A DNA stretch of 64,000 nt from positions 62,001-126,000 of the forward strand of contig JASAMV010001689.1 in assembly GCA_030248065.1 (NCBI GenBank). Reading direction: 5' to 3'. Below are positions 1 to 18,511 of this stretch, piece after piece. Every line of letters starts with the position of its first letter. The stretch's first letter is position 1. Made by a program: the position numbers and the translations under genes. The notes beneath the pieces are model-generated. The model did no database searches and was not told where the DNA came from. It was given only the letters and a program-made list of their open reading frames with translations. The DNA is from Rhynchonema sp. JSB1_4. Its lineage: Eukaryota; Nematoda; Chromadorea; Monhysterida; Xyalidae.

Positions 1-11
1 CGACCCGTTGT

Positions 12-1737
12 TTGTTTAAGCTTGTTAAATCGAATTTGGTTGACGACGCAACGCAACCTCACACACACAGTCCATCTTCAGAACTACCAACTCAAAATGC
101 AACAGCAACACCAAATACAATAATAATGAGTGATCATCAACAAGCAGCAGCGTCTCGTCAACAAAATGTGCGCAATAACAGCAACTACGAGCTGGAGTAC
201 GAATGAGCGTTGTTGTGCGAAGGACGGGCGATGTCGCCAACGCTGTTGCCAACTGAATCAAGCAAAACAATGGAACAAGCACCCGGTCAATTGTTCGACA
301 ATCACAACAACAACGACGATGCCAGTCCCGATCGACGACGACAGGCCGATGCTGACACAATACTGCCGGTGTTGCCAGCAGGTGTGCAGCAAAGGACGTC
401 AGCTGATGGACAGGTGATCACCAACACAACCACAAAACACAACAACATTGGTGGCGAATCGGTGAAAATGCCAATCATTCAATCAACACCATCGACCACA
501 AACGATCATGCTCTTTATCATCATCATCAGCAAATGATGCGCGGTCACGATCATCGGTTGGGTAATGGACCCGTGTTGTTTACAACAACAACAACACTAC
601 ACAATGGCCAGACAACAACAACAACAACGCCTGGTCATTCGTTGTGCAATGGGCCGACCGCAACCGCAACAACATCGACCATTCATGGTGCGTTCAGTCA
701 TCTGCAGTGACATGTCTCTTGGTGTTTTTGCTCATTGATGTTCGCAGTGAAACACCAGAAAAACCGAGCATGTGGTCATAACCAGGCTCATAGTCGTGCG
801 TTAACAGCTTCAGTGCTGGCTGACCGTTTTGTACGATTCTGTAGAGACATTCTTGCTTATGTCTGTCCGCTGTGCCAACAGTAAAATTATTATTATCGAC
901 ACGACAGCACTGCAGCGCGAAAAAATGAAACATAATTTTCGATGATGCATGAAATGACTCAGCAAACCCAAGTGATGATAAAATTTATAAATGTTTTTCA
1001 GCAGTTGGGCCGCCGACGCCAACATCGTCCAACGTCATCGATCATCATGATTATTCGTTGGGCGCACACAAATTGGCCGTTGCTGATGCGAAACGCACAC
1101 AAGCGTCAACGGGGCAAAGTGCACAGCCGGTATCAAAAAAATTGAGGTAACAAGTTACAAATACAATAATAACCGACACATGCGCGCAAATCAGTGCTTT
1201 TTCCATTTTGTTTATCCGTCTGAAATGAGTGTGGCTCTGGCAACCGTGAACTGCCGTCGAAAGCAATATTGTAACTGTAACAATAATGTAACAACAGTGA
1301 GTTTTGCCCGTTTCGGCCTGTTTTCACAGACGGGCGAGGTGCCAGGCCTCGTAGTGCGAACACCTCTGGCCAATTGACCTCCAAAGAGCACATCGAGCAA
1401 GAAAGCAGGGAAACCAGGCTGTCCTGTCTTTTTATTCGAAGTACCGAATTCGATTGTAGGTTATCACCGACACCACCGGTCACACAACGTTCACTGAGCG
1501 CCAATAACACCGATCATTTCATCGCGCCGTTGCCGGTGTCAGCACCAGCAGCCAGATGCGCGCGTGCACAGTCCACAGATGCGACCACCACAACCATTCA
1601 GCCCCCGTCCGACAGTGCAATCGCAGTCGGTACCGCTGTTGGCAGCGAGGTCGAGCACGCGAATAGTGTGACTGGCAGCGCCGCTAACATGAGCACCCCA
1701 CTCACTACAATTGGCAGACAACAGTGTTTGGGTCAGT
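12..1737 (+). CDS. Candidate 5' exons of the KANSL1-like gene (low-complexity Q/T/N/H-rich)
   Basis: This stretch holds open frames with coding-like composition but no recognisable domain. They are 12-206, 210-710 (rich in Thr, His, Asn and Gln, with Thr runs from CAA/ACA repeats) and about 1440-1737 (Pro/Ser/Ala/Thr-rich). The first two share one frame and are separated only by a TGA at 204-206. A GTACGA donor-like site sits just before that stop, so it may be intronic. They lie directly upstream, on the same strand, of exons that clearly belong to a KANSL1-like gene, whose family has a long low-complexity N-terminal half. I infer they are its 5' exons. They could also be UTR or another short gene. 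No start codon can be chosen confidently. Confidence 0.35.
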
Positions 1738-1886
1738 GCTGACTGTTCTGGTTATAAAACGGTGTTTCGCCGTCCGAAGATTTGTGCAAGATTCGAGGAT
1801 TTTTTATTGGGTGTTTGACTCGAGTATGCATATGCTACGCTTTGGTGGCACCGAAACCTGGCTACACTGCTTGCTAATGTTTCAGA

Positions 1887-4800
1887 CATGCGTGTGGCCG
1901 TGTTGACACGTCGATTGCAGCACGTGCGTGCCGCGAACGCGCAACGATATCTGCGTGATCAGCTGTGCAGTTTGATAAAAGTGAAGAATGCGACCAACAG
2001 CACGCCGACAACGTCATCACACACAACTACCGCCGGTTGGTTGGCTTGCCATATGTTTTCGAGTCTACGTCCCTGCATAATCGACAATTTCACCAGAATG
2101 GTAAAATGGACCAACGTGAAAGTTGACTACATTTCCGTTCTGCTGGTAAAACGTCCACTCTCTTCACGTATGTGTGTGAGAGATATTTGAAAAATGTTAA
2201 AAGGTTCTGCTTCGACATTGTTTTGTCCGCCAACCGCAGTCTTCACCCAGCTCTATATGGTTGTGGTCAACTGATTTCTAATTCTTTTGCAGTTAGTGCT
2301 CTGAATTGGGAGCCCCCATATCCCGATTTCTGCCTGTGATTGTGATCAACGGCAACGCGACAGTGATTGATTTGTGTGCATTTCAGCAATGCCACAACGC
2401 TCCACGTCTGGCAAGCGACAGTCACGTGCTCGCAAACAACCACCGATACAAACGGCGGACGTTGACAGTCATGGCAATGGGGTCGATCAATCATCGATAC
2501 CTGATCATCTGCTGGTGTTGCAACAACGATTGGAGACGTTTCTCAGCAGCAACGGTGGAGCGTACGCCAAATTGACGCATTTGTTCACGGAACACGAGTT
2601 GCGCACGAAAACACCGGCCGAACTCGCCAGGCTCATACTGCAGAGGGAACAGAAAGGTTGGGAGCGGGGCTGTTGGTTTTGGATAGTTGCCAGAAAATGG
2701 GGGCTGGAGTTTTGTAAGTGACAATTTTGACAAATCAAACAGTTCCAGTGTCGCTCTTTGCAGGATTCACAGATCTATTGCGCAACGCTCAGCAGCAACA
2801 ACAACAACAACAACAATTGAATAATCACGCAACAGCAACAACAACAGCTGCGAGAATACCACCGACTGTGTCCGAGTCGCAAGGACAAGTGCAAGCGCCA
2901 GCACCGAGTGCCACGTTGTCGACCGATTTAGCTAAACAATTGGCATTGCCCGGCAAAGGGCGTCCCCCATCAATTGCAACTGCATCAACCCACTCAAAGA
3001 CTGTCGTCAGACGCGCACTCACCGCGTTGAAGTTGTATTCTCGACAGGTGGGGGGACAATTTGTTGAAATTGTTAATTTGGGGTTCGGATGGAAAAAGAC
3101 AAAAAAACAACGTTTATTTGCAGTTACATCAATTGATTGATGCCGATGCCACGGACAGCGAGTCGGATGAGGCTGATTCAGCCGATGAACACGAGTTGAC
3201 ATCAACATTCACCAGCTGTCCGTCGCAGACAAGGAGCACACGGTCGGCGACCAAACGCAAATTGACGACCAGTCCCGCTCGAAACAGGCACCTGCCGCCC
3301 GCGGCCAGTCAGAATGCCGATGAGGAAGATCGGTTCGTTTATCTGTGCTTGTCTTGTGTGCATTTGCTGGGATATTTTTATCTTGGCAATGCTGCGCTTG
3401 ATGTGTTTTTCACACTCGTTGATAGGTTTACGTACCACCTGTGTCTGAAGCGTCATTTTTTTTCATCCGCCCGGTTTCCTCGTGTGAGTGATACACCTGT
3501 TGTTCGTCTGGCGTCGTATTTCCTATGCGAATCAGGCTCAGGTCAAAGCCTGATCGTTATCTTCAGCCTGAAACAAGCGCAAGTCCATGACTAGATGTTG
3601 GACATGATAGGTTTCTGGAGCATTTAGTCAAACTCTGTTTATTTACGCACTTTCTGACACAACGTAATGTTAGTCTGGTTGACTCAGCGCGTTGATGATG
3701 TTGTTGCTGTGTGCAACTACAAAACAGTTGATGGCCAACTGTTGAATGAACAACCGTTCTGTAGATAACGTCAGTCAGACACAACTGTCAGTTGATCTGA
3801 ACGTACATCGTTGAGTGAGCGCTTTGTGCTCTTCTGTCATGCACCCCTGTCGTTCAAAGCCAGTGAGGTGTCCACATGATTAGTGCGTGATTGCCAGAAC
3901 ACGAGAAGTGTTTGCATGCGGAGGGCATTCACTCTGGTTTAAATCTGTGCACGTGCTGCAGCAAACATGTACATTTTACTGGGCTCATGATTGTTTATTA
4001 GTTGCTGAATGATAGCCAAGCTTTGAGCCTGTGCATATTTAGCTTTGTACACTAAGTGTTGCGTTTTGTCAGTCAGCCGGTCAGTTTGTAGTTGGATTGG
4101 TCTGGGCGGCTGACGTATGGATACAGCCAAAATTTTTAGGAATTGGGAGGGGGCAGGGTATAGGGGTCCAAAAAGGCAGACACATAAATACTGTAAAATA
4201 TTGGTACAAGTACAGCATTATCATCAGGTTTATGTGCTGCATTTGTCTGGACCTGTCATTAAATTGCAGCCTGATCGCCCTGAATCGTGACTTTCTGTCT
4301 GATCGAAGCCGAATGATCGCGCAATTCGACTGGCTTCGATCGCACGTCGCTGATTTGGATTACAAAATACGACAGCAGGTTGCGGTTGATTCTTAATTGT
4401 TTTGTTTGGTCATCATCTTGATTTTTTCTTGTGTTTATTGACGCCTATAGTCAGATGTGTCGCGTTGCATTGGGTGGGAGCTACAGAATGTTTGGTAGGT
4501 ACCAAATGTGGTCATTCAATGTTGTCGTGTTGCCAGGTGGACATCAGTCGTCAAGTGCGCGGTCGCAAGACCCGATTCACGATTGGCAGCCGTCCAACGA
4601 GCAGTCAGTCATCGTCGAACGACAACGATCAGTGCACGGCTGCGCGATGCAGACCGATGAAGTTGACGGTGAAACGACGATTGGTCAGGACTGCTGGCAT
4701 GTTCAGGTGCGCATCCTGTAGCTGGGTGTTTTAGGCGCAATTTGCTTTGCACCTGTCACGTAATAAATACGTGCACAGTCCATCTTGGAGTTTCACATTT

Positions 4801-7800
4801 TATCTGGCAAGTAACAGACATAGCTTTCACACAGTGGTGGTGTCCAGACACCTTACCGGATAAAGAACTTTTGTCTGGGCGAGTCGAATGAAATTAGTTA
4901 GTTGTCATCAAATCTCGAAACGAAATGTCCTGAACGCAAAAACACGCGTGTGTGGCACAACAAGATTGCATTCGAGATCTGACCAGTTCCGCAGCGCTCG
5001 ATGTCTCATTTCACACACGTATTGTCACGTTGCAACTCACGAGCATTTTGATGCAAATATGGTAGCATTGATTGCGCTGCAGATGGAATCGCAAAGCGGG
5101 TCGCTTATCGACGGTGGCGTGCGGCTGTCACCCACCGCGTGCACCGTGCATTTTGTGCTCGGGTCGAGTGAACAACGTCGATCAAACTGTGGACTTGTGC
5201 GCGATGAATCTTCGAGCCCGCGCTGCCTTGCTGGATACTGCGCATAATGCCGTGCTCAGTGACTGTGATGGTCAGTTGTTGTCGGGGGCTGTTTGGATTT
5301 AGATTTCAGATTACAGACCGAGCAGCGAGTATTCAAAAAGTTTGTATGGGCAGGTCAAGCCTGAGTGAATGCCATATACAATACAAGCGACCCTTTGTCC
5401 AGTGCTATTCCGTTGTTGCCTCCGTGATAACTGCTGTTTCATTCACAGCCATCCACCTCGATACATACGTGCAAGCATTGCTCAAACAACGCGCCTGTGT
5501 CACCAAGATGATGCCGAAAAAATCGTAAGAGTGTTATTATGATTTTGCGGTTGCTATCTTACTGTATGGTTGCTGGATTTTTATGGAGCTTTTTTGCTTC
5601 CGTTTTAAAACATGTAAGTCTTGAGAAGACTATTGATTTGCACAACACTTGTTGAATACTGCTTGGTTTCTTCACTGGCTAATGTTACAGTGCGGTCGGA
5701 GCGAAGAAACAGTCGAAAGGCGAGACTCCAACCAAATCGTCGTCGAAGTACAAAGTGCAGAAATCACCAAAGAAACAAAAACTCGACAAAAAGACGGCTG
5801 GTAACAAAGCGAAACGGAAGAAGAAACGGGCCAGGTCAGAAGCATCGCCAGACCAGTCTTTGCCTGGCAGTTTGAATTTCTTTGGTCTGTCGTGTACGTT
5901 TAAGATGAGGTCATGTCAGAAGTGCGCCATACATTTACAGGACTAGCAGATGTTTCACGCACCATTTTTAGTTAACGTACACAATTGTTTGACAGGTCAA
6001 CAACCCCCGAGTCGGATTCGAGCGATAGCAGTGCCTTCCTGTCCGATTATGAGATCGAAGAACGACGTGATCGGCGTGCTCGGCTCGACAAACTCAAAGA
6101 TCGAAAAGCCAATCTCAAATCGCTGAAATCTGTCAAGTACGTCATTTATGAGTGAATACGGATTTTCTTGTGAAAACATAATTCAGATGCAAACGTCTAC
6201 TGAATTGATGTTGTTGATTATGTTTGACTTTGCAGGTACAATCATCACAACAAATCAGTGAAACTGGCTAAGAAAACGGTGGTCAACAAATTGAAGCACA
6301 AGAACACTCAGAAAGAGTCGACACCTTCGAGCACTGGTGAGTGCACATTTCGTGCTTTCCCTCATGAACTGCACCGCTGCTGCAACAGGGGTGTTTGCAA
6401 ATGAAAATGTAGTAAGACAGAAACTGATTATTAGATGAGGGAAATAGCAATAATACAAACAAACAAACAACCACGACGGATTATACGACGTATGCTTTGC
6501 AGGTCGCAGTTCACCGTCGAAGCCAACAGGCAAGCTGTCCGGTCAACAATATCGTCGCAGCACACAGTATGAGATCGACAACATCGTCATCGATCCGAGC
6601 GTGCTCGCTGCGAGCCGCGTTGAGAAACTCGAATACAAGGAGATTGAAGTGCCTTCGTGAGTACGCTTTTCAAGCCGACGTAATTGTTGCAGCAGTTATT
6701 TTTGGTACTCAACGCTGAAATGTCAGTATGTCGCTATCAGTGGTGCGGTGCTTGCTGGTTGCAGTACAAAGGCTCATGTCAGTCAAATCTGTCAGAACTT
6801 CTCTCCGAGATATTCGATATTTGTGTGACTAAGCTATATGATCATCAAGACTGGTAAAAACTCATCAAAATTTTGCAGCTGGAGACCAATCGATCAACGC
6901 ACGACGTGCGGACAGCAGCAGCAACAACAGTCATCGCAACCACAGAGTCCGGCGCCGATACTAGAGACGATTGTGACACCGACCAAGTCGATGACGACCG
7001 ATGCCGAATCGAAACAACTGCAATCGTTGGGTGATGCGGGCGTGAACAATGGTGCGCTGCTGGTTCGATGCACGGACGTGTCGATGGAAAACAAATGGAT
7101 GCAATCGGATGTGTGTGTGGGGCTCGAGTTATTGTGCTGTGATCATTGCGGGAAATGCTCTTTTAGCGAACAAAAAGATGAAAATTATCCATATTTCGAC
7201 AGCAGACAATTTCAACCTTCGTTTCAAACAGCACTTTTTCCAAAATTTCCAGGCGCAAATCGCACCGCACACACACGTGCTAGAATTTTTATTGCAAATT
7301 GACAATTTTTTAGACATTTTATATGGAAAAATGTGAAAGCTCCATGTGCAATTTGCACTTAACCACCAAATCTTTTGGGGCAACGAAGAAGTTTAGGTGC
7401 AAATCGCACTATGCAAATCGCACTATAGTTCGTCTAAAAACTATGACTCTTGAACAAAAGCAAACCGGCAACGAATGGATGGTGGTGGTAATGTTTCAGC
7501 AGCCGAACGAACCAATCAGCGACGAGCACTACGCGCGTCGCCATTTTGTGCCCGAGCAGGACGAACGACGTCGATTCTATTCGTACAAGAGTTCGGTTTG
7601 GTCGATGGGACGTCGAATGAGTGAAATGCCGTTGGCTGCCGTCAGACCGGGCAATGTTGATGCACTTGGTCGGTGATTGGTGACCATTATTAGTGGTCAT
7701 TTATTTGGGGTCAATTTTCTCTGGCACTGTGGTAATCACTTTGCTCACATCAGTTTAGTCCGTGGTATTCAGTGTGGGCATATTTCGATTGTGCCCACAC

Positions 7801-8664
7801 TGATTTCGATTGTAAAATCGATCGGTGTTCTGAGACGAGTTTTACGCTCTGATCGATGATACAATTCTCAAAAAAATCAACGGATATGCCCACATCAAAA
7901 GTCACATGCCCCCATCTAACTGATGCCAGCCAAGCAGCAGTATAGTCCAGCCACGAACTCATGAGACGACTTATTTTGAAGTTGACTTGTACGGATCCAA
8001 TAATGTTCCGGTTCCACGTATTTCGGAAAAGAAAGAAAGAAACGCCTGTATTTTTTAAAAAACGCGCTCTCCACCTCGGCGCGTAAATTCCATTTTGACT
8101 CCCAAAACATGTGTGTGTTGAACAACGTTGCTGTTCGCGTAAGCACGCAACAAATTGAGGTCAGCCAGCTGGAACTTGTCATCATCTCTCTCGGCCCAAT
8201 CTCTTTCTTTTGTTTGCGAAAACCCGTGTAACCGGCGCATTTTTGAATCTGGCCAAGCAAGCTTTAAAAACAGTCGTCTCATGAGCACGTGGTTGGACTA
8301 TACATGCAACAGCAGTACAGCAGATGTGTTTGTGTGAATGAACAATTGATTTCTAGATGATCGTCCACCACCGGACTCTGCCCCACCGTCGATTGCGCTC
8401 GGGTCCGTCGACTCTGGCTTTGTCTACAACAGCAACAAATCGACCATTTCCTTGCCCGAGACCGGCCACGGCCAACACAACTCCATGCCTGAGACCGCAC
8501 GATCGACAGTGCCTGATGCCGCCGCCGAGTTCAGGATCGGTGGTGCAGATGATGACCAGGCTGAGACCACGACCGCCGCTGATTCCGATCTGGAATTTTA
8601 TACGAAACGCAAGTTCCCATTGACGTCGGCAGAACTGGAACAAATTGAGTTGGATTTGGAGTAG
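1887..8664 (+). CDS. KANSL1: KANSL1-like subunit of the NSL histone acetyltransferase complex (PEHE domain)
   Basis: KANSL1 is the nuclear scaffold of the NSL complex, and its C-terminal PEHE domain binds the H4K16 acetyltransferase KAT8/MOF. Exons read by eye: about 1887-2038 (basic helix, VLTRRLQHVRAANAQRYLRD), 2389-2656, 2764-3046 (with a Gln run), 3122-3332, about 4267-4377 (FDWLRSHVADLDYKIRQQ, the family's conserved coiled-coil motif), 4537-4705 (CTAARCRPMKLTVKRRLV, a family signature), about 5072-5270 (CxxC pairs), 5449-5527, 5691-5835 (Lys-rich), 5998-6136, 6237-6336, 6504-6660 and 6880-7110. The PEHE region starts with YEIDNIVIDPSVLAASRVEK in the 6504 exon and continues through 7498-7670 (ISDEHYARRHFVPEQDERRR). 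The last exon, 8358-8664, ends with TAG after ELEQIELDLE. The signature order matches the family. Exact boundaries and the start codon are uncertain. Confidence 0.82.
7939..8303. mobile_element. Foldback/MITE-like inverted repeat in the last KANSL1 intron
   Basis: Arms of about 33 bp at 7939-7971 and 8271-8303 are imperfect inverse complements: TATAGTCCAGCCACG at the left end pairs with CGTGGTTGGACTATA at the right, followed by a shared CATGAGACGAC block. The 300 bp between them have no coding content. The element lies between the 7498 exon and the 8358 exon. No clear target duplication was found. Confidence 0.6.
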
Positions 8665-9662
8665 CCAAATTTGGTGGCACTGAATGACCAGCTGTGCTCG
8701 AATTCAGTCAGTTTTGTGCCAGATTTTCTGATGACGACCTGTTTTGTGCAAAAGTTCTTTGCTGATAGTCTCCGTCTTTGATGACATGATACACACCATT
8801 GTATATCATACCATTCATTATACCACACCATCGTGACGCGCTGTGATTTTCTCTTCTTTTTAGTTTTTGTATTTTCAGTCTCAAATATTGTTCTGGCTTG
8901 TGTAGAGTTCGATACTGTACCAAGATTAGTGTTTTCTTAGTTAGTTCACCGTATAATAAGTATCCCATTTGTATTGCGTGTATCACGGCATAGCCTTCTT
9001 CTGTCAGTCAGTCTGGTTACCTTCTTTTGCATTTTTTGTTTTCTTTTCTCCTTCTGTTCATAGGCTGGGTGAACATAAAATGTAACATTGATAATCGAAC
9101 GGGTACTTACAAACACGCGAATGTGTGAAATGCGCGTTTCTAGTTGATCGTTTTTTACTGATTTTTTTCACTGCGTTGTCTATAACTATAGCTTACGTAA
9201 AATCGTGTTTGGTATGTAAAATTTTTCATAAGGTATGATTTTTTATACAAAGCATGTTTGTGTATTTTTTACCTACGTATTTCTCCGTGTGTGTGTTGTT
9301 TTGTCGTTGTTTTCGTTGCTTTGACGTTATACCGGTACGAATATTAGTGAGTACTTTTGTTTTCTATAAATGGCTCTGTTTATCCGTGAGTTTGGTTTGA
9401 GTTTGATTAAAGATCCTCGCTGTTAAATGAGAAAATAATATATCTACTGCGTCAAGAAAAAAAACGAATAAAAGTGGAAAAACTCGCGCGAACTTGCTTG
9501 TTTGTTACGTGAATGTCGTTGATCTAGTCCAACAACTAGAGTTGCACCGCGAATGCAGCACTTATTTTGATGTTTCGTTGACTCTGTGTTAAAATCCGCT
9601 TCACCAATTTGTGACCCCTCTTAGATCGATTTTGACAACCGGCAATTAGCTGTTGCTGTACC
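8665..9662. other. Intergenic region / KANSL1 3' UTR
   Basis: About 1 kb of T-rich sequence without a supported exon. It probably contains the KANSL1 3' UTR and polyadenylation signal (AATAAA-like ACGAATAAAAG near 9465) and the promoter of the following gene. No specific promoter element was identified. Confidence 0.4.
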
Positions 9663-15570
<5,908 letters not shown>

Positions 15571-15992
15571 TTAGCAAAAGGGTCACTCTCTCTGGCTCAT
15601 TATCGAACCGTGCTCAAATAGCACATTAGGGTACCGATTGTGGATTCTGTGTCCTACTTTGGTTATATGTTTCCGTCTCGGATCCGTTCATGTTTGTCGA
15701 TGATGTTTCTTTTACTTAGCTTCCTTCCCTGTGATGGTCACATGTATTTCTGGCATGTTATATAGTCATTATATTGCGCCGCACCTTTGCTGTTGTACGA
15801 TTTTTGTCCGGCATACGCTGGTGCAGTGATATAATAAATCGGGACGGGAGTGTGGTAAATGAACGTTGATATCAATAGAAATTGTATCAAAGTTAATTGT
15901 GACTCAAATTGCAGCCATTTGGCTGAATTATATTGACAGCTCACTAATGCATCACTGTTTTACCTGCAGTTTGCAGATTACATAGCTGAGTG

Positions 15993-17580
15993 ATGGAACG
16001 TCCCTGGCTGCAATTACCCAGCGAACCCATCTATGTGACTGATGGTCAAGTGGCGCTGGAATGTTGTGAACGTATAATGTTGGTGTCCGCTTGGGGACAT
16101 TGTTATATAAAGTTATATCAGGGTCTAAAATCAAATGTTTCCCACGTTATCAAGGAGCACAATCTGAAAGTTATGCTGAAAGTTTTCTTGTTTCATTAAA
16201 TATTAATGTGAAGCCGTTCGGCGGCGCTGTTTGCGCAACCAAGCCGAAAGTAGTTGATCTTTCTGATGTTAGTGGTGCAAAGCGGTCTTGTTCTTCATGG
16301 TATTCATTCCACTGGCCGATTTCCTATTTCCCACACCATGGGAAGGTAACCTCATCCTCACAATCTGCCAGGAGCACAAGCAGCAGCGTTGATGGTGCAC
16401 CATTTGCCTGCGGTTTTGACCTTGAATGGCCAATCACGTATGAACAAGGCACACAAGCATCCGTCACCGTCATGCAATTGTGTGTCAGAACTGAAGGTAA
16501 GTTCCTGTGTATATTTGTCGTCAACTCCGTTGGTATCAAACACGGTAATCGGTCTGGCCCGGCCTTGTCTTGGTCACGTAACTTTTTGCACCATGTTCGA
16601 CCAGCCTAAAATTTATTAATAACCTGTCTAGGGACACCGTTTACGCTAAAATCGGCATCAACAAATCTCAAAATATCGTTAGTGCAAAAGTCGTCATCCG
16701 GACCCGATCCCCGTTTTTGTACCGACCGGGTGAATACAACAAGCGATAATTTGCAAGAAAGTTACTTGACGTTTGATTTAGACGACACCTACGAGTGTTT
16801 TGTATTCCAATTATCGAAAATCGGTCTACCTCCGTGCTTGCGACGGCTCATGAGTGCCAAACGGCTGATCAAAGTTGGGCTCAACATCTCAAAGTGAGGT
16901 CACTTCGCCGGACTGTATGCACTGGCTTTGTTCTGTTGTCACAAAATATGGGCATTTTGTAGCGATATCGAAAAACTGGCGCGTGATTTTGACGCTGACA
17001 TGCCGTGTGACTATATTGTCAGACATTCAGGTGATGTTTCACGCGTTTAGTGAGTCAGGCTTCATGATTGGGTACAGGTCTTCATATGTGGCCTTATAAT
17101 ATCTGCGTCCATTCGGTCACACGACCCTTTTAAATGTAGAAAAGGATACTATACCATCTCGTATAGGAAAATGAGTTTCGTTCAAGGTCGAAATTGATGC
17201 AAACTACCATGCCTATATCTATCGCCCATCAATTGAAGCGAGGCTTCAGTACGCTCTCAAACCCTTTTCTAATCTTTCAGCTGCTGATTTGAGCGCGCTG
17301 GCCAATCAAGTGTTGAACACAAATGAACAGTGGAGTCTGAGTGGACTGTGTGTGAATGTGTTGAAACATCAGTTGGACAAGACAACGAGGGCTTCTGATT
17401 GGGCTGCGTGTCCATTATCTAGTGAACAGATCACATATGCCGCACTGGATGCCTATGTTGGTTTGAATTTTGCGTAAATTAACAGATTTATTGCTGCTTC
17501 AAAATCACACTGTTGTTCTGTTACCTTCACAGGCCAGTCTACGAATCTATGAGGTCTTGATGCAACGAAAAACGCGTTGA
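15993..17580 (+). CDS. WRN-type 3'-5' exonuclease (DnaQ/DEDD fold, exonuclease domain only)
   Basis: A small DEDD-family 3'-5' exonuclease like the N-terminal domain of the Werner protein, acting in DNA repair or replication. ATG at 15993 opens an exon to about 16078. Motif I is in the exon at about 16371-16497 (FACGFDLEWPITYEQG; the Asp-x-Glu pair of GFDLEW is catalytic). The next exon, about 16650-16895, encodes FVFQLSKIGLPPCLRRLM and IKVGLNIS, and 16962-17030 encodes DIEKLARDFD, containing the motif II Asp. The exon 17277-17474 carries SLSGLCVNVL and the motif III region, LSSEQITYAALDAYVGLNFA, with Tyr and Asp in place. The last exon, 17533-17580, ends TGA after YEVLMQRKTR. No helicase domain follows, so it resembles the stand-alone WRNexo proteins of insects and plants. 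It lies 0.4 kb after YME1L on the same strand. Confidence 0.82.
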
Positions 17581-17869
17581 TTTGCGCAATGTTATGAAGT
17601 ATTCTTTTTTCAATTTTGACAAATGCTTCTGTGATATGGTGAGGGTTGCTTTGCTGTCGCCGAATCTGATCTGCGTTGGTCGCGTGACGCCTTTTATTTA
17701 TCTAATCTGAGATTTTACTGATGCCACAAGTTTCGACGGGCTTCAAGCACTTTTTAAAAACTGTTGCCAAATCAAGGCAGATCCAATGCCATGATCGAGT
17801 TTGATATGGGTCGCACAATGATCATATAAGAATTCCTCAAATCAATCCTGATTTTCACGTTCAGTCACT

Positions 17870-18511
17870 CTTAAACCTGGCCCGCCACTATTGATATTTG
17901 AAATTTTTGGTTTGTTTTTTTTGCTCTAATTTGGTTGCCGACATCGAGACGAATAAGGTTTATATTCATGACGTTTTGATTTAGTGCAGATTTTATATCG
18001 AAATCAATCGATAAACACCGGTTCTCGGGAACAAAATTAAAAAAAATAGATAGACCCCTACTTCTTGGCAATCACGTCAGCCAGGAACAAAATTTTGAAT
18101 TGCCGCCAATTGTGATAGGCTTACAGTGTTCTATTAGGGACTTTACGCTCCCACTACACAGTGCTGCCAGTGCGCGCGCTTGCAATACGTGTGTTATGCA
18201 CTAACAAACAGAGCGGCACTGTACAAAACGCATGGGCAAGATCACGTGACTACCGTATGCTTGTGATAAGAAGCGGTCGGCCATCTTGAATATTTGTTCT
18301 TGTCTTCCTGAAATACACTAAACGGGGGTCTATCTATTTTTTGGAATTTTGTTCCCGAGAACGGTGTTTATGGATTAATTTTGGTATTAAATCGGCACTT
18401 AATGGAAAAGTCACGAATGTAAACCTTGTTCGTCTCGATGTCGGCCACAGTAATAAATCATAAAAACAGACCAAAATTTTCAAATATCAATAGTGGCGGG
18501 CCAGGTTTAAG
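17870..18511. mobile_element. Foldback element flanked by TTAA
   Basis: The ends are inverse complements over more than 150 bp: CTTAAACCTGGCCCGCCACT at 17870 and AGTGGCGGGCCAGGTTTAAG ending at 18511. Further in, the arms share the ACATCGAGACGAATAAGGTT-type block and the TCTCGGGAACAAAATT/AATTTTGTTCCCGAGA block. TTAA occurs at both outer edges (17871-17874 and 18507-18510), as expected of a piggyBac-type target duplication, although it also reads as part of the repeat. There is no coding sequence inside. Confidence 0.75.

Noticed and set aside
8055..8288. Minus-strand open frames inside the foldback element in the KANSL1 intron
   Set aside because: They fall within the inverted repeat and have no domain or splice support.
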